NCBI RefSeq assembly: GCF_024198255.1
Contig: NZ_JAJVKW010000013.1
Span: 62,001-126,000 of the forward strand
DNA from: Myxococcus guangdongensis
GTDB lineage: Bacteria > Myxococcota > Myxococcia > Myxococcales > Myxococcaceae
Direction of reading: 5' to 3'
Length of the DNA: 64,000 nt
A program made the translations under genes and the position numbers. A model generated the notes under the pieces. The model made no database searches, was not told the DNA's origin, and saw only the letters and a list, made by a program, of their open reading frames with translations. This document shows, piece by piece, positions 1-7,882 of this stretch (the stretch's first letter is position 1; each line of letters opens with the position of its first letter).

Positions 1-72
1 AAAATCCAATGCGACACCTTCGTCTGATAGAAGGCGCGAGGAACGCATACGCGCAGGATGTAGGAGTGCACC

Positions 73-1293
73 GTGGCCTCGAACAACAGCACGCATCCGG
101 GTGGACCTGGGCTGTCGATATTCGCCGTGGGCGATGTCTTCGTGGACCGCGACGACCCGGGGACGGCCTTCTCCTCGGCCGGCGACGTCCTGCGCGCAGG
201 TGACGTCGTCTTCGGCAACTGCGAGGGCGTCTTCAGCGACGACATCCACCGTGCCCCCAGCGCCGGCTCGGCCGTCACCGCGCCCGCGGCGAACGCCGCC
301 CCCTTGGCGAAGGCGGGCTTCGACATCATGTCCCTGGCCAACAATCACAGTCTCGACGGGGGACACGCCGCGCTCCTGTCCATGCGCCGGACCCTGGCCG
401 ACCTGGACATCGCCACGGTGGGCGCGGGCGCGAACCTCGCGGAGGCCACCGCGCCCGTGTATCTGGAGCGCGATGGGAGACGGCTCGCCTTCCTGGCCTT
501 CAGCTCCGTGTTCCCCTACGGCTATGAGGCGCGCCCGGCCATCCCGGGGCTCGCGCCCTTCCGTGCACATACCCGCTACACGCCCGTGGAGTTGACCTCC
601 TGGAGTCCGGGCATGGCCCCCGTGGTGAGCACCGAGCCGCTGGTCGAGGACCAGAAGGTGTTCCTCCGCAGCCTGGCCGAAGCCCGCGCGAAAGCAGACA
701 TCGTCTTCGTCAGCTTCCACTGGGGTGACGCCACCGTTCCGTTCTCGCTGACCGACCATGAACGACGGACGGCCAGGCTCGCCATCGACCACGGGGCCGA
801 CGTCGTCGTGGGTCACCATCACCACATGCTCCGCGGTGTCGAGTTCCATGCCGGCAAACCCATCTTCTACGGCCTGGGACACTATGTGTTCGACCTGCCG
901 AACCTGCCCGAGCGACTCGCGAAGGACGGGTACCTGGGCGTGGGACGGCCCGAGGAGATGGCGGCCTGGGCTCGCAGGTTCGGCGAGTACATGATTCGCC
1001 CACGGGAAGGCTACCCATTGCTGCCATTCCACCCGGATTCGAGGATGACGGGCGCGGCGGTGATTCACCTCGCGCCGGACGGGCGCATCCGCGCCGGCTT
1101 CCTGCCCGCGGTCATCAATCCCGCCAACGAGCCGATCCACGTGTCCGCGGACAGCGACGAAGGCAGGCGGGTGGTCGCCTATCTCGAACGCTGCTGCGCG
1201 GCCGAGCAGCTCCCCACGAAGCTCGTCGCCCCTCGGCCCGACTCCGGACTGCCCGCCTCGTGCATCGAGTTCGTCTCGACCGCGACCGACTGA
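73..1293 (+). CDS. CapA-family metallophosphatase-like protein
   Basis: A 406-residue protein of the CapA/PgsA family (calcineurin-like metallophosphatase fold), named for poly-gamma-glutamate capsule synthesis; many members act on other substrates. Family motifs are visible in order: an N-terminal GDVFVDRD, NCEG near residue 50, SLANNH near residue 92, SFHWG near residue 216, and GHHHHM near residue 253, which supply the metal-binding Asp, Asn and His residues. It starts at GTG 73 after a TAGGAG ribosome site. No signal peptide or membrane anchor is obvious, unlike PgsA, so it may be cytoplasmic. No capsule synthase genes (capB/capC) lie nearby, so the real substrate is unknown. The family call is firm; the role is not. 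Confidence 0.85.
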   Translation: MASNNSTHPGGPGLSIFAVGDVFVDRDDPGTAFSSAGDVLRAGDVVFGNCEGVFSDDIHRAPSAGSAVTAPAANAAPLAKAGFDIMSLANNHSLDGGHAALLSMRRTLADLDIATVGAGANLAEATAPVYLERDGRRLAFLAFSSVFPYGYEARPAIPGLAPFRAHTRYTPVELTSWSPGMAPVVSTEPLVEDQKVFLRSLAEARAKADIVFVSFHWGDATVPFSLTDHERRTARLAIDHGADVVVGHHHHMLRGVEFHAGKPIFYGLGHYVFDLPNLPERLAKDGYLGVGRPEEMAAWARRFGEYMIRPREGYPLLPFHPDSRMTGAAVIHLAPDGRIRAGFLPAVINPANEPIHVSADSDEGRRVVAYLERCCAAEQLPTKLVAPRPDSGLPASCIEFVSTATD

Positions 1294-1448
1294 GCAGGTT
1301 CAGAGGCTGTCGCTGTCGAGTGGAGTCACTCGCGCGACCGCGGAGCGGACGCCAGACGTTCCGGCGCCAGGTCCCTGCTCCTGGCGGCCTGGGCTGATGT
1401 GGGTATGGCACGGTATCTTCGCGGGACACCTTCGGGAGGAAGCCCGTC

Positions 1449-1973
1449 ATGCGTTCGCAGCACATCTTCGTCGCCATCGTCCTGTTGTCCGCGTCCGCGC
1501 GTGCCGAAGCGCTCAAGCCGTTTCAGAAGGAGGCCAAGGCCTCTTTCGAGAAGGCGATCTCCAGCGCCCTGAAGACCGCCAACACCGCGTGCGGCACCCG
1601 GCTCAAGGTCAAGACCAACTTCAATTGGTTCGACCTCAAGGACTGGGAGGGCCGCGGCTACGAGGACTCCTGCAAGGAGATGATTCTCGGCCTCGCGAGC
1701 ATGTGCGAGACCCCCGAGCGAAAGAAGGCCCTCGCGAAGAAGGTCACCGGCCTGGCGTGCCTGTTCACGTGGGACATCTCGCAGCTCGCGCTCTACGCCG
1801 CCGCCGCACCTGAACATCCCGACGACAAGAAGGCCGTCGCCCACGAAGCCAGCTCGCACAACGTCTCGTTCTCGAAGGGCTGGCTCACGTACCAGATCCA
1901 CAAGGGTGACAAGGGCGTGACGGAGGACACCTGGGTGGTCCTCGGGGATGTGCTGAGAGTCGATTCCCGCTGA
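1449..1973 (+). CDS. Hypothetical secreted protein with Cys pairs
   Basis: A 174-residue protein of no family I recognise. The first ~19 residues form a signal peptide ending in a SARA-type cleavage site, so it is exported. The mature part is lysine- and aspartate-rich and has four cysteines that could form two disulfides (TACGT, EDSCKEM, SMCET, GLACL), with several tryptophans. GGGAGGAAG just upstream of ATG 1449 supports the start. It stands alone between the CapA-like gene and a degraded transposase region. Function unknown; the reading frame and export signal make it a credible gene. Confidence 0.7.
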   Translation: MRSQHIFVAIVLLSASARAEALKPFQKEAKASFEKAISSALKTANTACGTRLKVKTNFNWFDLKDWEGRGYEDSCKEMILGLASMCETPERKKALAKKVTGLACLFTWDISQLALYAAAAPEHPDDKKAVAHEASSHNVSFSKGWLTYQIHKGDKGVTEDTWVVLGDVLRVDSR

Positions 1974-2167
1974 AGCCAACCCGGGCGGTCGCCCCCACCG
2001 TGTTCAGACTCGACTTTCGCCCTTGTGGGGTGGGCTGCCCAAGCAGTGGGACGAGAGGAGAGAGGGCTGAGGGTAGGGAAAGAGCGGCCATCGAGACCGG
2101 CTGAGGAGGTGTCCGGCAAGACACGCCTCTTCCAGCACCTTCGAGGTCTGCGCTGGCCGCTTCCCAT

Positions 2168-2263
2168 GTGTATGCATTGCTTCGAGTCCTGCAGTTGGTT
2201 CGGCCGGCGTTCACCGAGCCCTCGTTCCCGCGATTGCTGGTCCTGTTCGCCGGGTGGGTGTGC
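2168..2263 (+). mobile_element. N-terminal fragment of a transposase (remnant)
   Basis: About 32 codons read as a hydrophobic N-terminus (LLRVLQLVRPAFTEP, then LLVLFAGWV) of the kind that opens IS4/IS701-like DDE transposases. The similarity stops near 2263, where it abuts a second remnant in the opposite direction. No DDE core and no terminal repeats are visible. Recognition is by eye and only approximate. Confidence 0.4.
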
Positions 2264-2360
2264 AGTGGCGGGCATCGCATGCCTGCCGCAGCGCCCGCTC
2301 CAACTTCCGCCTGTCGTACGCTGTCAGCCCCAGCTCGGCAGGGCTCCTTGCCGGTCGCAT
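2264..2360 (-). mobile_element. N-terminal fragment of a second transposase-like gene (remnant)
   Basis: From ATG 2360, the minus strand reads about 32 codons including LGLTAYDRRKLERALRQACD. This looks like the start of a helix-turn-helix domain of IS630-like transposases. It breaks off at the point where the plus-strand transposase fragment also ends. The rest of 1974-2415 shows no gene, so this gap is best read as two decayed insertion-sequence ends placed head to head. Confidence 0.35.
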
Positions 2361-2415
2361 GCCCCGGAAGCTGCGCATGCGGCCGGAATGTGTCTCGGAA
2401 CTTCGGGCCACCGAC

Positions 2416-3552
2416 TCAGCGGCGCTGCATGGACTCAACCACGTCGAAGATGTGCGCCAACGCGCCCTCCATGGCCTTCGCGGTGGCATCGCCGCTCTGG
2501 TTGGTGATGATGAACACCCCCAGCTGGTACTTCGGCACGATGAAGGCATAGCTTTGCGCGCGCGGCACGCCGCCGTGATGCACGTAGTGGGTGCCCAACT
2601 GGCTGTTCTGGCCGATGTTCCAGAAATAGCCGATGCGGAAGTCCTCTTCGAAGCGCACCAGCGACTTGTGCGACTCGGCCACCGCTGGATGGGCGCTCAA
2701 CTGCAAGCGCAGGTACTTGAGCATCTCCGGCATCGTCGCCTTCAAGTTTCCCGCGGCGCCCCAGGGCAGCAGTGGCATCGGCGTGGTGATGACCGGGTTG
2801 TCGCTGTGGTAGCCGGGCGCCAGCCGGCTGATGTCCTGGGCAGACAGGCGAAGCCATGTATCGCGCATGCCGGCTTCCCGGGACAAGAACTCCGCGAGCA
2901 ACGATTCGTAGGGGGCTCCGTAGATTCTCTCGAGCGTGTGCGCGACCAACTCGGTGCCCGCGCTCGAATACGCATAGTCCTTGCCGAGCGGGCCCTGGAT
3001 GCTGACGGCGTGCAGGTCCTGCCAGAATTGCTGCTGCCCGTAGCCTGCATAGGCGGCATTGAGCTTTGCAGGGGTGGCATGCTCGGTGAAGTCCTTCAAC
3101 ACCTCATTGACTTGCAGTGGCAACATCCCCGGCAAGCCGCTGGTGTGCGTGAGCAGATGGCGCAGACGGACAGGCTCGCCGTTCGACTGCAAGTTCGGAT
3201 ACGCGGACGGTAGATACTTTTGTATCGGGTCGTCGAGAGTCGCCTTGCCTTCGAGCACGGCGTTTGCCAACAGCAGGCCGGCGAAGGTCTTGCTGACCGA
3301 ACCGATTTCATAGAGCGTCGCATCGTCGGGCGGATTGGACTTGCCGGTCTCCAGCTCACCTCGATGCAGGATGAACTCCTCGCCGCGATAGACCACCGCG
3401 ATCGAGGTCGAGTGCAGCAGCCTTTCCTGAAGCAGGGCTGTCGCGGCCTGGTTCATTGCCGTGGGAATATCGCGTGCGGGCACAGAGCCAGCCGTCTTGC
3501 ACGCGGCCAGCACCAGCGTCATTCCAGCAATGGCTACGGAGAGTTGATTCAT
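2416..3552 (-). CDS. Beta-lactamase-family serine hydrolase, lipoprotein
   Basis: A class-C beta-lactamase/penicillin-binding-protein-like serine hydrolase, probably a D,D-peptidase or esterase. The start at 3552 is chosen because GGAAG lies nine bases upstream and the protein then begins with a clean lipoprotein signal ending LVLAAC (Cys18). The nucleophile motif SxxK is S85-VS-K88. The second motif, normally YxN, appears as YSS within YAYSSAG, and HHGG near the C-terminus is the third motif. The Ser in place of Asn in YxN suggests something other than beta-lactam hydrolysis. It is monocistronic and likely anchored in the cell envelope. Confidence 0.88.
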   Translation of the reverse strand: MNQLSVAIAGMTLVLAACKTAGSVPARDIPTAMNQAATALLQERLLHSTSIAVVYRGEEFILHRGELETGKSNPPDDATLYEIGSVSKTFAGLLLANAVLEGKATLDDPIQKYLPSAYPNLQSNGEPVRLRHLLTHTSGLPGMLPLQVNEVLKDFTEHATPAKLNAAYAGYGQQQFWQDLHAVSIQGPLGKDYAYSSAGTELVAHTLERIYGAPYESLLAEFLSREAGMRDTWLRLSAQDISRLAPGYHSDNPVITTPMPLLPWGAAGNLKATMPEMLKYLRLQLSAHPAVAESHKSLVRFEEDFRIGYFWNIGQNSQLGTHYVHHGGVPRAQSYAFIVPKYQLGVFIITNQSGDATAKAMEGALAHIFDVVESMQRR

Positions 3553-3736
3553 CAGGCGCATCTTCCAGGGTGGGGTGGACATTTCTCGCACAACCCCCAG
3601 ACCGGAGCCATGCACCCGGGGGCGCCTTGTGGTCGCACGGGCGGAGTCGAGCCCCCTTCACGTACGCCATGACCCGCCGCCTGACTCCACACCTCGCTCA
3701 GTCTCCTCCTCCACTTCGAAGGAGGGCACCACGAGC

Positions 3737-4009
3737 ATGGCGACCCTGGAGCAGGCGAATGGGGACGTGGGTTATTCGGCCGCCTTCTTCCGGGACGGGG
3801 AGCCGTCAACCTACTCCGTGTTCATCGATCGTGACGGCGTCCCCCAGACCTCCTTGGGAGGCATTCGCAGTGGAGAGGCCCAGGTCCACTCGGTCCAGAA
3901 CCCGGAGCCGCCGCTGATCGTGCGGCCCCTGGGTATGGCGGCTCACCGACAGGTGGGCAGGCCAGCGGCCGTCGGGACACACCCCCATTCAGTCCACTGC
4001 GTGACGTAA
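3737..4009 (+). pseudogene. Small unrecognised reading frame, possibly a gene fragment
   Basis: ATG 3737 follows GGAGGG by ten bases and opens 90 codons. The first ~68 look protein-like (TYSVFIDRDGVPQTSLGG), but the last ~22 are antisense to the end of the lipoprotein gene at 3943-4257. It may be a truncated gene whose true 3' end was lost, or a short hypothetical. No family recognised. Confidence 0.3.
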
Positions 4010-4257
4010 TGACAGACTCCTGGATATTGACAGGAGAGCTGGGAGCAATACCGCACCTGCTTGATTTCGATAGGACTACAGCACCCGGAATTACCCCAGG
4101 CCGTGCAACTGATCCGGGTCTCGAAAGCCTCGACATCCCCTGGCTGTTCGGAGGACTCCGGAGGCAACGTTTCCTCCACCTCTCCTCCTTCAGGAGCAGC
4201 GCCACAAGCGGTCATGATTCCGAGAACGAGGACACCCAGGGCGACGTGGAGCTTCAT
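3943..4257 (-). CDS. Small Cys-rich lipoprotein
   Basis: A 104-residue lipoprotein. The start at 4257 is preceded by GGAGAG and gives a signal ending GIMTAC, the lipidation Cys. An acidic linker (EGGEVEETLPPESSEQ) follows, then a compact domain with eight cysteines (CTAWG, CCSP, YCSQLSCQ, VCHY, WGCV, PTCR) that probably forms disulfides in the periplasm or at the surface. It resembles the many small lipoproteins of myxobacteria, such as the one at 45697-46023, but I do not recognise a named family. Confidence 0.7.
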   Translation of the reverse strand: MKLHVALGVLVLGIMTACGAAPEGGEVEETLPPESSEQPGDVEAFETRISCTAWGNSGCCSPIEIKQVRYCSQLSCQYPGVCHYVTQWTEWGCVPTAAGLPTCR

Positions 4258-4377
4258 GCGTGGACTCTCCAGTGAGAATGTGTGACCCATTACAATCTCA
4301 ACTGGATGACACGAGGAAGATGAGTGGAATCGACCCCACCACGCCTGAGTGCCCTCCAAACCACGAGCGACGTGGGT

Positions 4378-4500
4378 TCAGGCCAACCGACAGGATTGAA
4401 GTTCTTGACCTCCGATATCAGGAGCGGTCCAGAACCTGCCGAACCAGTCGGCGGCCTCGTCGGTTTCCCACGCTCGGCTTCCCCAGTCGCCCAATGGAGC
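4378..4500 (-). pseudogene. DUF4259-like fragment
   Basis: The minus strand reads GDWGSRAWETDEAADWFG and then ~20 more residues to a stop at 4378. This matches the N-terminal signature typical of DUF4259 proteins, which normally open MGxWGxxAFxNDxAxDW. The domain usually runs over 100 residues; here it is cut to about 40 and has no good start codon. Read as a broken gene. Confidence 0.4.
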
Positions 4501-4520
4501 TCCTCTTCCTTCTCGGCTCG

Positions 4521-4648
4521 ACGTTATCGCCACGGACGTGAACGCGGTCGCCACCGACAGCGATGGCGTGAAGATGACCCAGCGCCGCTGCGCCAGGGAT
4601 TGGATAGAGTCCAGCGCCGCCGTGCAGGCAGCACTCACCGAGCACTGA
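4521..4648 (+). pseudogene. C-terminal fragment of an unidentified gene
   Basis: In one plus-strand frame, about 42 codons ending at TGA 4646-4648 read as ordinary protein (RLDVIATDVNAVATDSDGVK, then RDWIESSAAVQAAL). There is no start codon or ribosome site of its own. It sits between the DUF4259 fragment and the metallopeptidase gene, so it is probably the tail of a lost gene. Family not recognised. Confidence 0.25.
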
Positions 4649-4719
4649 AGAGCACGTGCCTCCGGGGCCTGTCGCGACGCGGCGACACCGGAGCTTCAGG
4701 GCCCACGAAAGGAATGACG

Positions 4720-6357
4720 ATGTCCGCGAAGAGTCTTGTCATTGCGATGGGATGCGCCGTGTTGTTGCTCGGCTGCGACGGAGCACCCCAGGAATCGCAG
4801 GAGATCGTCGGCAACCTGCTCAAGGCCGGGTTCCCCGCTGACGACATCATGGTCGTCGAAGGGAAGGTCTATGCGGGGCGGGACGCCGAGGTGACCCTGT
4901 CCGCGTCACGCGAGATGCTCGAGCCCGGAGACAGCCGCCGAGAGCAATATCGCACGACCAACCTCATCAGCGCGTCGCTCTCGAAGATATGCGTCAACGC
5001 TCCGGCGTTCACGGGCGTCTTCAGCACCGCCCTGGACATGGCCCTCGCGAACTACAACGCGTTGTCGCTCACCTTCACCCTGGCACGGGCCCCGAGCACG
5101 GGCTGTGGCTTCACCATCAATGCGTTCATCGATCCAAACATGAACGGCGGCGTGGCCGGGTTCCCGTCGAATGGAGTCCCCTATGGGCAGATGACCATCG
5201 GTGGCCTGCTCAGTCAGTACGGCGTCGATGTCATCGAGCACGTCATCACGCATGAGCTCGGCCACACCCTCGGGTTCCGCCACTCGGACTACTACAACCG
5301 CGCCATCAGCTGCGGCTCCGGCGGCAACGAGGGAGACGCCGGCGTCGGCGCGATCCACATCCCGGGCACGCCCACCACGGCGACCGTCGGCGGCTCCATC
5401 ATGAACTCCTGCTTCCGCTCCGTGGAGACAGGTGAGTTCACCTCCAGCGACCTCACCGCGCTGAACGCCTTGTATGCGCCCGCATCCGTCTGCAAGGGCC
5501 AGACGCCGCAGGGAGCGACGGCCTGGCAGCAGTATGACACCAACGGCATCTACCTGGATGTGAACACGTCGAGCTGCGGCTTCGGCTCGACGCCCTTGTA
5601 CTTCACCTCCCTGGGCGGCAACAGCAGCCACTGGCAGGCGCTAGGCGCCACGTCCATCTACAATCCGACGGCCACGGGTTTCCGTGTCTTCATCTACCTC
5701 CCGGGCCTCACCACGACCCAGGCCAACTCGTGGGGCTGGCATCTGAATTGGCAGGCCACTCCCAACAGCCTGCGCCAGCCCTCACTCTGCACGGGCCAGA
5801 CGCCGCAGGGGACGACATCCTGGCAGCAGTATGATGCCAACGGCATCTACCTGGACGTGAACACATCTGGATGCGGCTTCGGCTCGACGCCGCTGTACTT
5901 CACCTCCCTGGGTGGCAACAGCAGCCACTGGACGACCACTGGCGCCACCTCCATCTACAGTCCAACGGCCACGGGCTTCCGTGTCTATGTCTTTCTCCCA
6001 GGCGTCACCACCACCCAGGCCAATTCGTGGGGCTGGCATCTGAACTGGCAGGCCTCCCCCACCGATTTGCGCCACCCGTCGTTCTGCACAGGCCAGACGC
6101 CCCAGGGAAACACGGCGTGGCAGCAATACGATGCCAACGGCATCTACCTGGACGTGAACTCGGCGGACTGCGCCCTTGGCACGACGCCGCAGTACTTCAC
6201 CTCCCTGGGTGGCAACAGCACCCACTGGACGAGCGCGGGCGCCACATCCATCTACATCCCGTCGCCCACGGGCTTCCGCGTCTTTGTCTTCTCCCCAGGC
6301 ATCACTGTTCCCCAGGCCCATGCGTTCGGTTGGCACCTGAACTGGAGCGCGAGGTAG
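4720..6357 (+). CDS. M57 (dual-action HEIGH) metallopeptidase with three C-terminal repeats
   Basis: A 545-residue secreted zinc protease. The start at 4720 follows AAAGGA by six bases and opens a lipoprotein-type signal ending LLLGC (Cys19). The active site is H178-E-L-G-H182...H188 (HExxHxxGxxH), matching the myxobacterial M57 family. After the ~240-residue catalytic part come three tandem repeats of exactly 99 residues, beginning near codons for KGQTPQG, TGQTPQG and TGQTPQG. Each carries WQQYDxNGIYLDVN and GWHLNW, and the repeats probably form beta-rich binding or autoprocessing modules. The long in-frame extension upstream to 4324 lacks a signal and is not used. Probably acts outside the cell or on its surface. 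Confidence 0.85.
   Translation: MSAKSLVIAMGCAVLLLGCDGAPQESQEIVGNLLKAGFPADDIMVVEGKVYAGRDAEVTLSASREMLEPGDSRREQYRTTNLISASLSKICVNAPAFTGVFSTALDMALANYNALSLTFTLARAPSTGCGFTINAFIDPNMNGGVAGFPSNGVPYGQMTIGGLLSQYGVDVIEHVITHELGHTLGFRHSDYYNRAISCGSGGNEGDAGVGAIHIPGTPTTATVGGSIMNSCFRSVETGEFTSSDLTALNALYAPASVCKGQTPQGATAWQQYDTNGIYLDVNTSSCGFGSTPLYFTSLGGNSSHWQALGATSIYNPTATGFRVFIYLPGLTTTQANSWGWHLNWQATPNSLRQPSLCTGQTPQGTTSWQQYDANGIYLDVNTSGCGFGSTPLYFTSLGGNSSHWTTTGATSIYSPTATGFRVYVFLPGVTTTQANSWGWHLNWQASPTDLRHPSFCTGQTPQGNTAWQQYDANGIYLDVNSADCALGTTPQYFTSLGGNSTHWTSAGATSIYIPSPTGFRVFVFSPGITVPQAHAFGWHLNWSAR
5494..6354 (+). repeat. Three tandem 297-bp coding repeats
   Basis: Units begin at 5494, 5791 and 6088 (period exactly 297 bp, 99 codons) inside the M57 peptidase gene. 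Units one and two are the most alike at DNA level; the third has drifted and changes SCGFGST to DCALGTT, keeping the cysteine. Confidence 0.9.
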
Positions 6358-6370
6358 CCCCTCCTCCCAT

Positions 6371-7489
6371 TCATTTCCCCTCGCGCTGGCGGAGCCACTG
6401 GGAGATCGCCATCCCTGACTCGAGATGGCGGTCGAGGAACGCGAAGTGCCCGCTGTCCAGCTCCACATAGGTGGCTCGCCCCCCCAGGCGCTCGACGTAG
6501 GAGCGCATGGAGGGGGTGTCCATCATGGAATCATGGCGCCCCTGTATCACCAGCGTGGGCACCTCCGGCACGGGGGCCGAGGACTTCGCGCCGGACACGA
6601 GCACCAATCCCCGCAGCTCGAGCCCTGGGTGTGAGACGCGATTGACGAGCATGCTCGCCCCCACGCCGCCGTTGGAGAGCCCTCCCAGGTAGAAGTGACG
6701 AACCCCTCGGGCCGAAAGCCATTCGAGGGTCGCCTTCAAGGTGGCCGCCCCCTGGGGCGACCACCAATCTCCGGCGGGGCCCACCGAAGGGCACACCGTC
6801 AACGCGGAGATGGACCAGGACGCCCGCGCCATCTCCCAGCAGTACACGGCGAAGTTGCCCGCATACCCATGCAGGAAAACCACGGCCGTCTCCGGCATCA
6901 CCCCCCGCGCCGGCGGGATGACCAGCGCATCGAAGGATTCCGCCGACTGAAGCCCCAGGTAGGTGGCAATCGCGGGCGTGGCCACCGAACCCTCCGCGGA
7001 CTCCATCCGGTCGAAGGCCGCCTCCAGCGCCGGGATGAACCCGCTCGCGTCCGTGCGCGGCAACTTCCCCAGCCGAACCAGGGCGTGCGCCGCGAACAGC
7101 GTCCCGTCCCGCTCGTCGACGAGCCGATTCACCCACCGGTGCCCCCCATCCGGGAGGTGAACGGTCTCCAGGAGCGTGCCATCCGCGAAGAGCAGACGTG
7201 AGCCGGCCACGAGCGCGATGAGGCCGAGCCCCACTCGCCACAGCCCCCGCGCGCGCAACATCAGGCCGATGGCCACCAGCACGAGCCCCCCGGCGTAACT
7301 CCATCCCGAAGGCGAGGCGCCGATGCGGGCCGCCGTCGCCAGCATCAGCCCCGCAACCGGCGTCAGGAACACCCCCAACAGGACCCCAGGCCACGTGCGG
7401 GGCCGTGAGCCCACCTTCGAGGGGGCACGTGGAACGCCTGCGGGAACCGCCATGGGCGCGGAGAGGGAATGAGCCATGCCACGCACCAT
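6371..7489 (-). CDS. Membrane-anchored alpha/beta hydrolase
   Basis: A 372-residue alpha/beta-hydrolase with an N-terminal membrane region. Three hydrophobic segments (residues ~30-110) are followed by a catalytic domain. HGYAGNF forms the oxyanion region, GGLSNGG the nucleophile elbow with its Ser, QGRHDSMM the acid, and SGHFAF the catalytic His. The start at 7489 is the first ATG after a gap; ATG 7477 is a possible alternative, and neither has a strong ribosome site. The substrate cannot be told from sequence; lipase, esterase or a surface-exposed peptidase-like hydrolase are all possible. It is transcribed alone, convergent with the M57 peptidase gene across a 13-bp gap. Confidence 0.8.
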   Translation of the reverse strand: MVRGMAHSLSAPMAVPAGVPRAPSKVGSRPRTWPGVLLGVFLTPVAGLMLATAARIGASPSGWSYAGGLVLVAIGLMLRARGLWRVGLGLIALVAGSRLLFADGTLLETVHLPDGGHRWVNRLVDERDGTLFAAHALVRLGKLPRTDASGFIPALEAAFDRMESAEGSVATPAIATYLGLQSAESFDALVIPPARGVMPETAVVFLHGYAGNFAVYCWEMARASWSISALTVCPSVGPAGDWWSPQGAATLKATLEWLSARGVRHFYLGGLSNGGVGASMLVNRVSHPGLELRGLVLVSGAKSSAPVPEVPTLVIQGRHDSMMDTPSMRSYVERLGGRATYVELDSGHFAFLDRHLESGMAISQWLRQREGK

Positions 7490-7632
7490 GACGAACCTGG
7501 AGGCGCCCACGGAGCCCACGGGGCCGAGCGGTCCGGAGGCCCGCGGGAGTGGTTCCAACGGGTGTCTGGCCGGCGCCCCCGCCGCGCACCTCTCCCACTC
7601 CGACTGGACGCGGCGCCGTGCCTGGACCTGTC

Positions 7633-7872
7633 TCAGTCGATTCGCGTCCAGGCCGTGCCGTCGTAGAGGAACAGGTCCTTCGGGCCGACGGCGCACAGGC
7701 CGCTCTCGCCCACGCTCAGGGACTGCAAGGTTCGCGGGCCATCCCCCTCGAACGCGTGCACCTGGAACCGTGCGCCATCCCAGACGTAGAGCGCCTGCGC
7801 CGAACACGCGTACAGCCGGCCGCCGTACCACGCCAGACTGAGGAGCTCGTGCGAGAGCTCACGTGTCTCCAC
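7633..7872 (-). pseudogene. Beta-propeller protein fragment downstream of the DUF4157 gene
   Basis: About 79 codons that read as two blades of a propeller (LSLAWYGGRLYACSAQALYV; LFLYDGTAWTRI). The upstream part of the same frame overlaps the DUF4157 gene and is clearly not coding. The only usable start is GTG 7872, ten bases after the DUF4157 stop and without a Shine-Dalgarno site, so it is either a translationally coupled short gene or the tail of a truncated one. Similar 'WDGxxF' propeller proteins often sit beside polymorphic toxins as putative immunity proteins; that role is inference only. Confidence 0.4.
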
Positions 7873-7882
7873 ACAGGGCGGC

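Noticed and set aside
1405-1421. Sigma-54-like TGGCAC...TTCGC upstream of the gene at 1449
   Set aside because: The spacing between GG and GC is two bases too long and the -12 element does not match.
4324-4713. Upstream extension of the M57 peptidase frame
   Set aside because: Adds ~130 residues of low-complexity sequence before a good ribosome site and lipoprotein signal at 4720; it also covers remnant genes.
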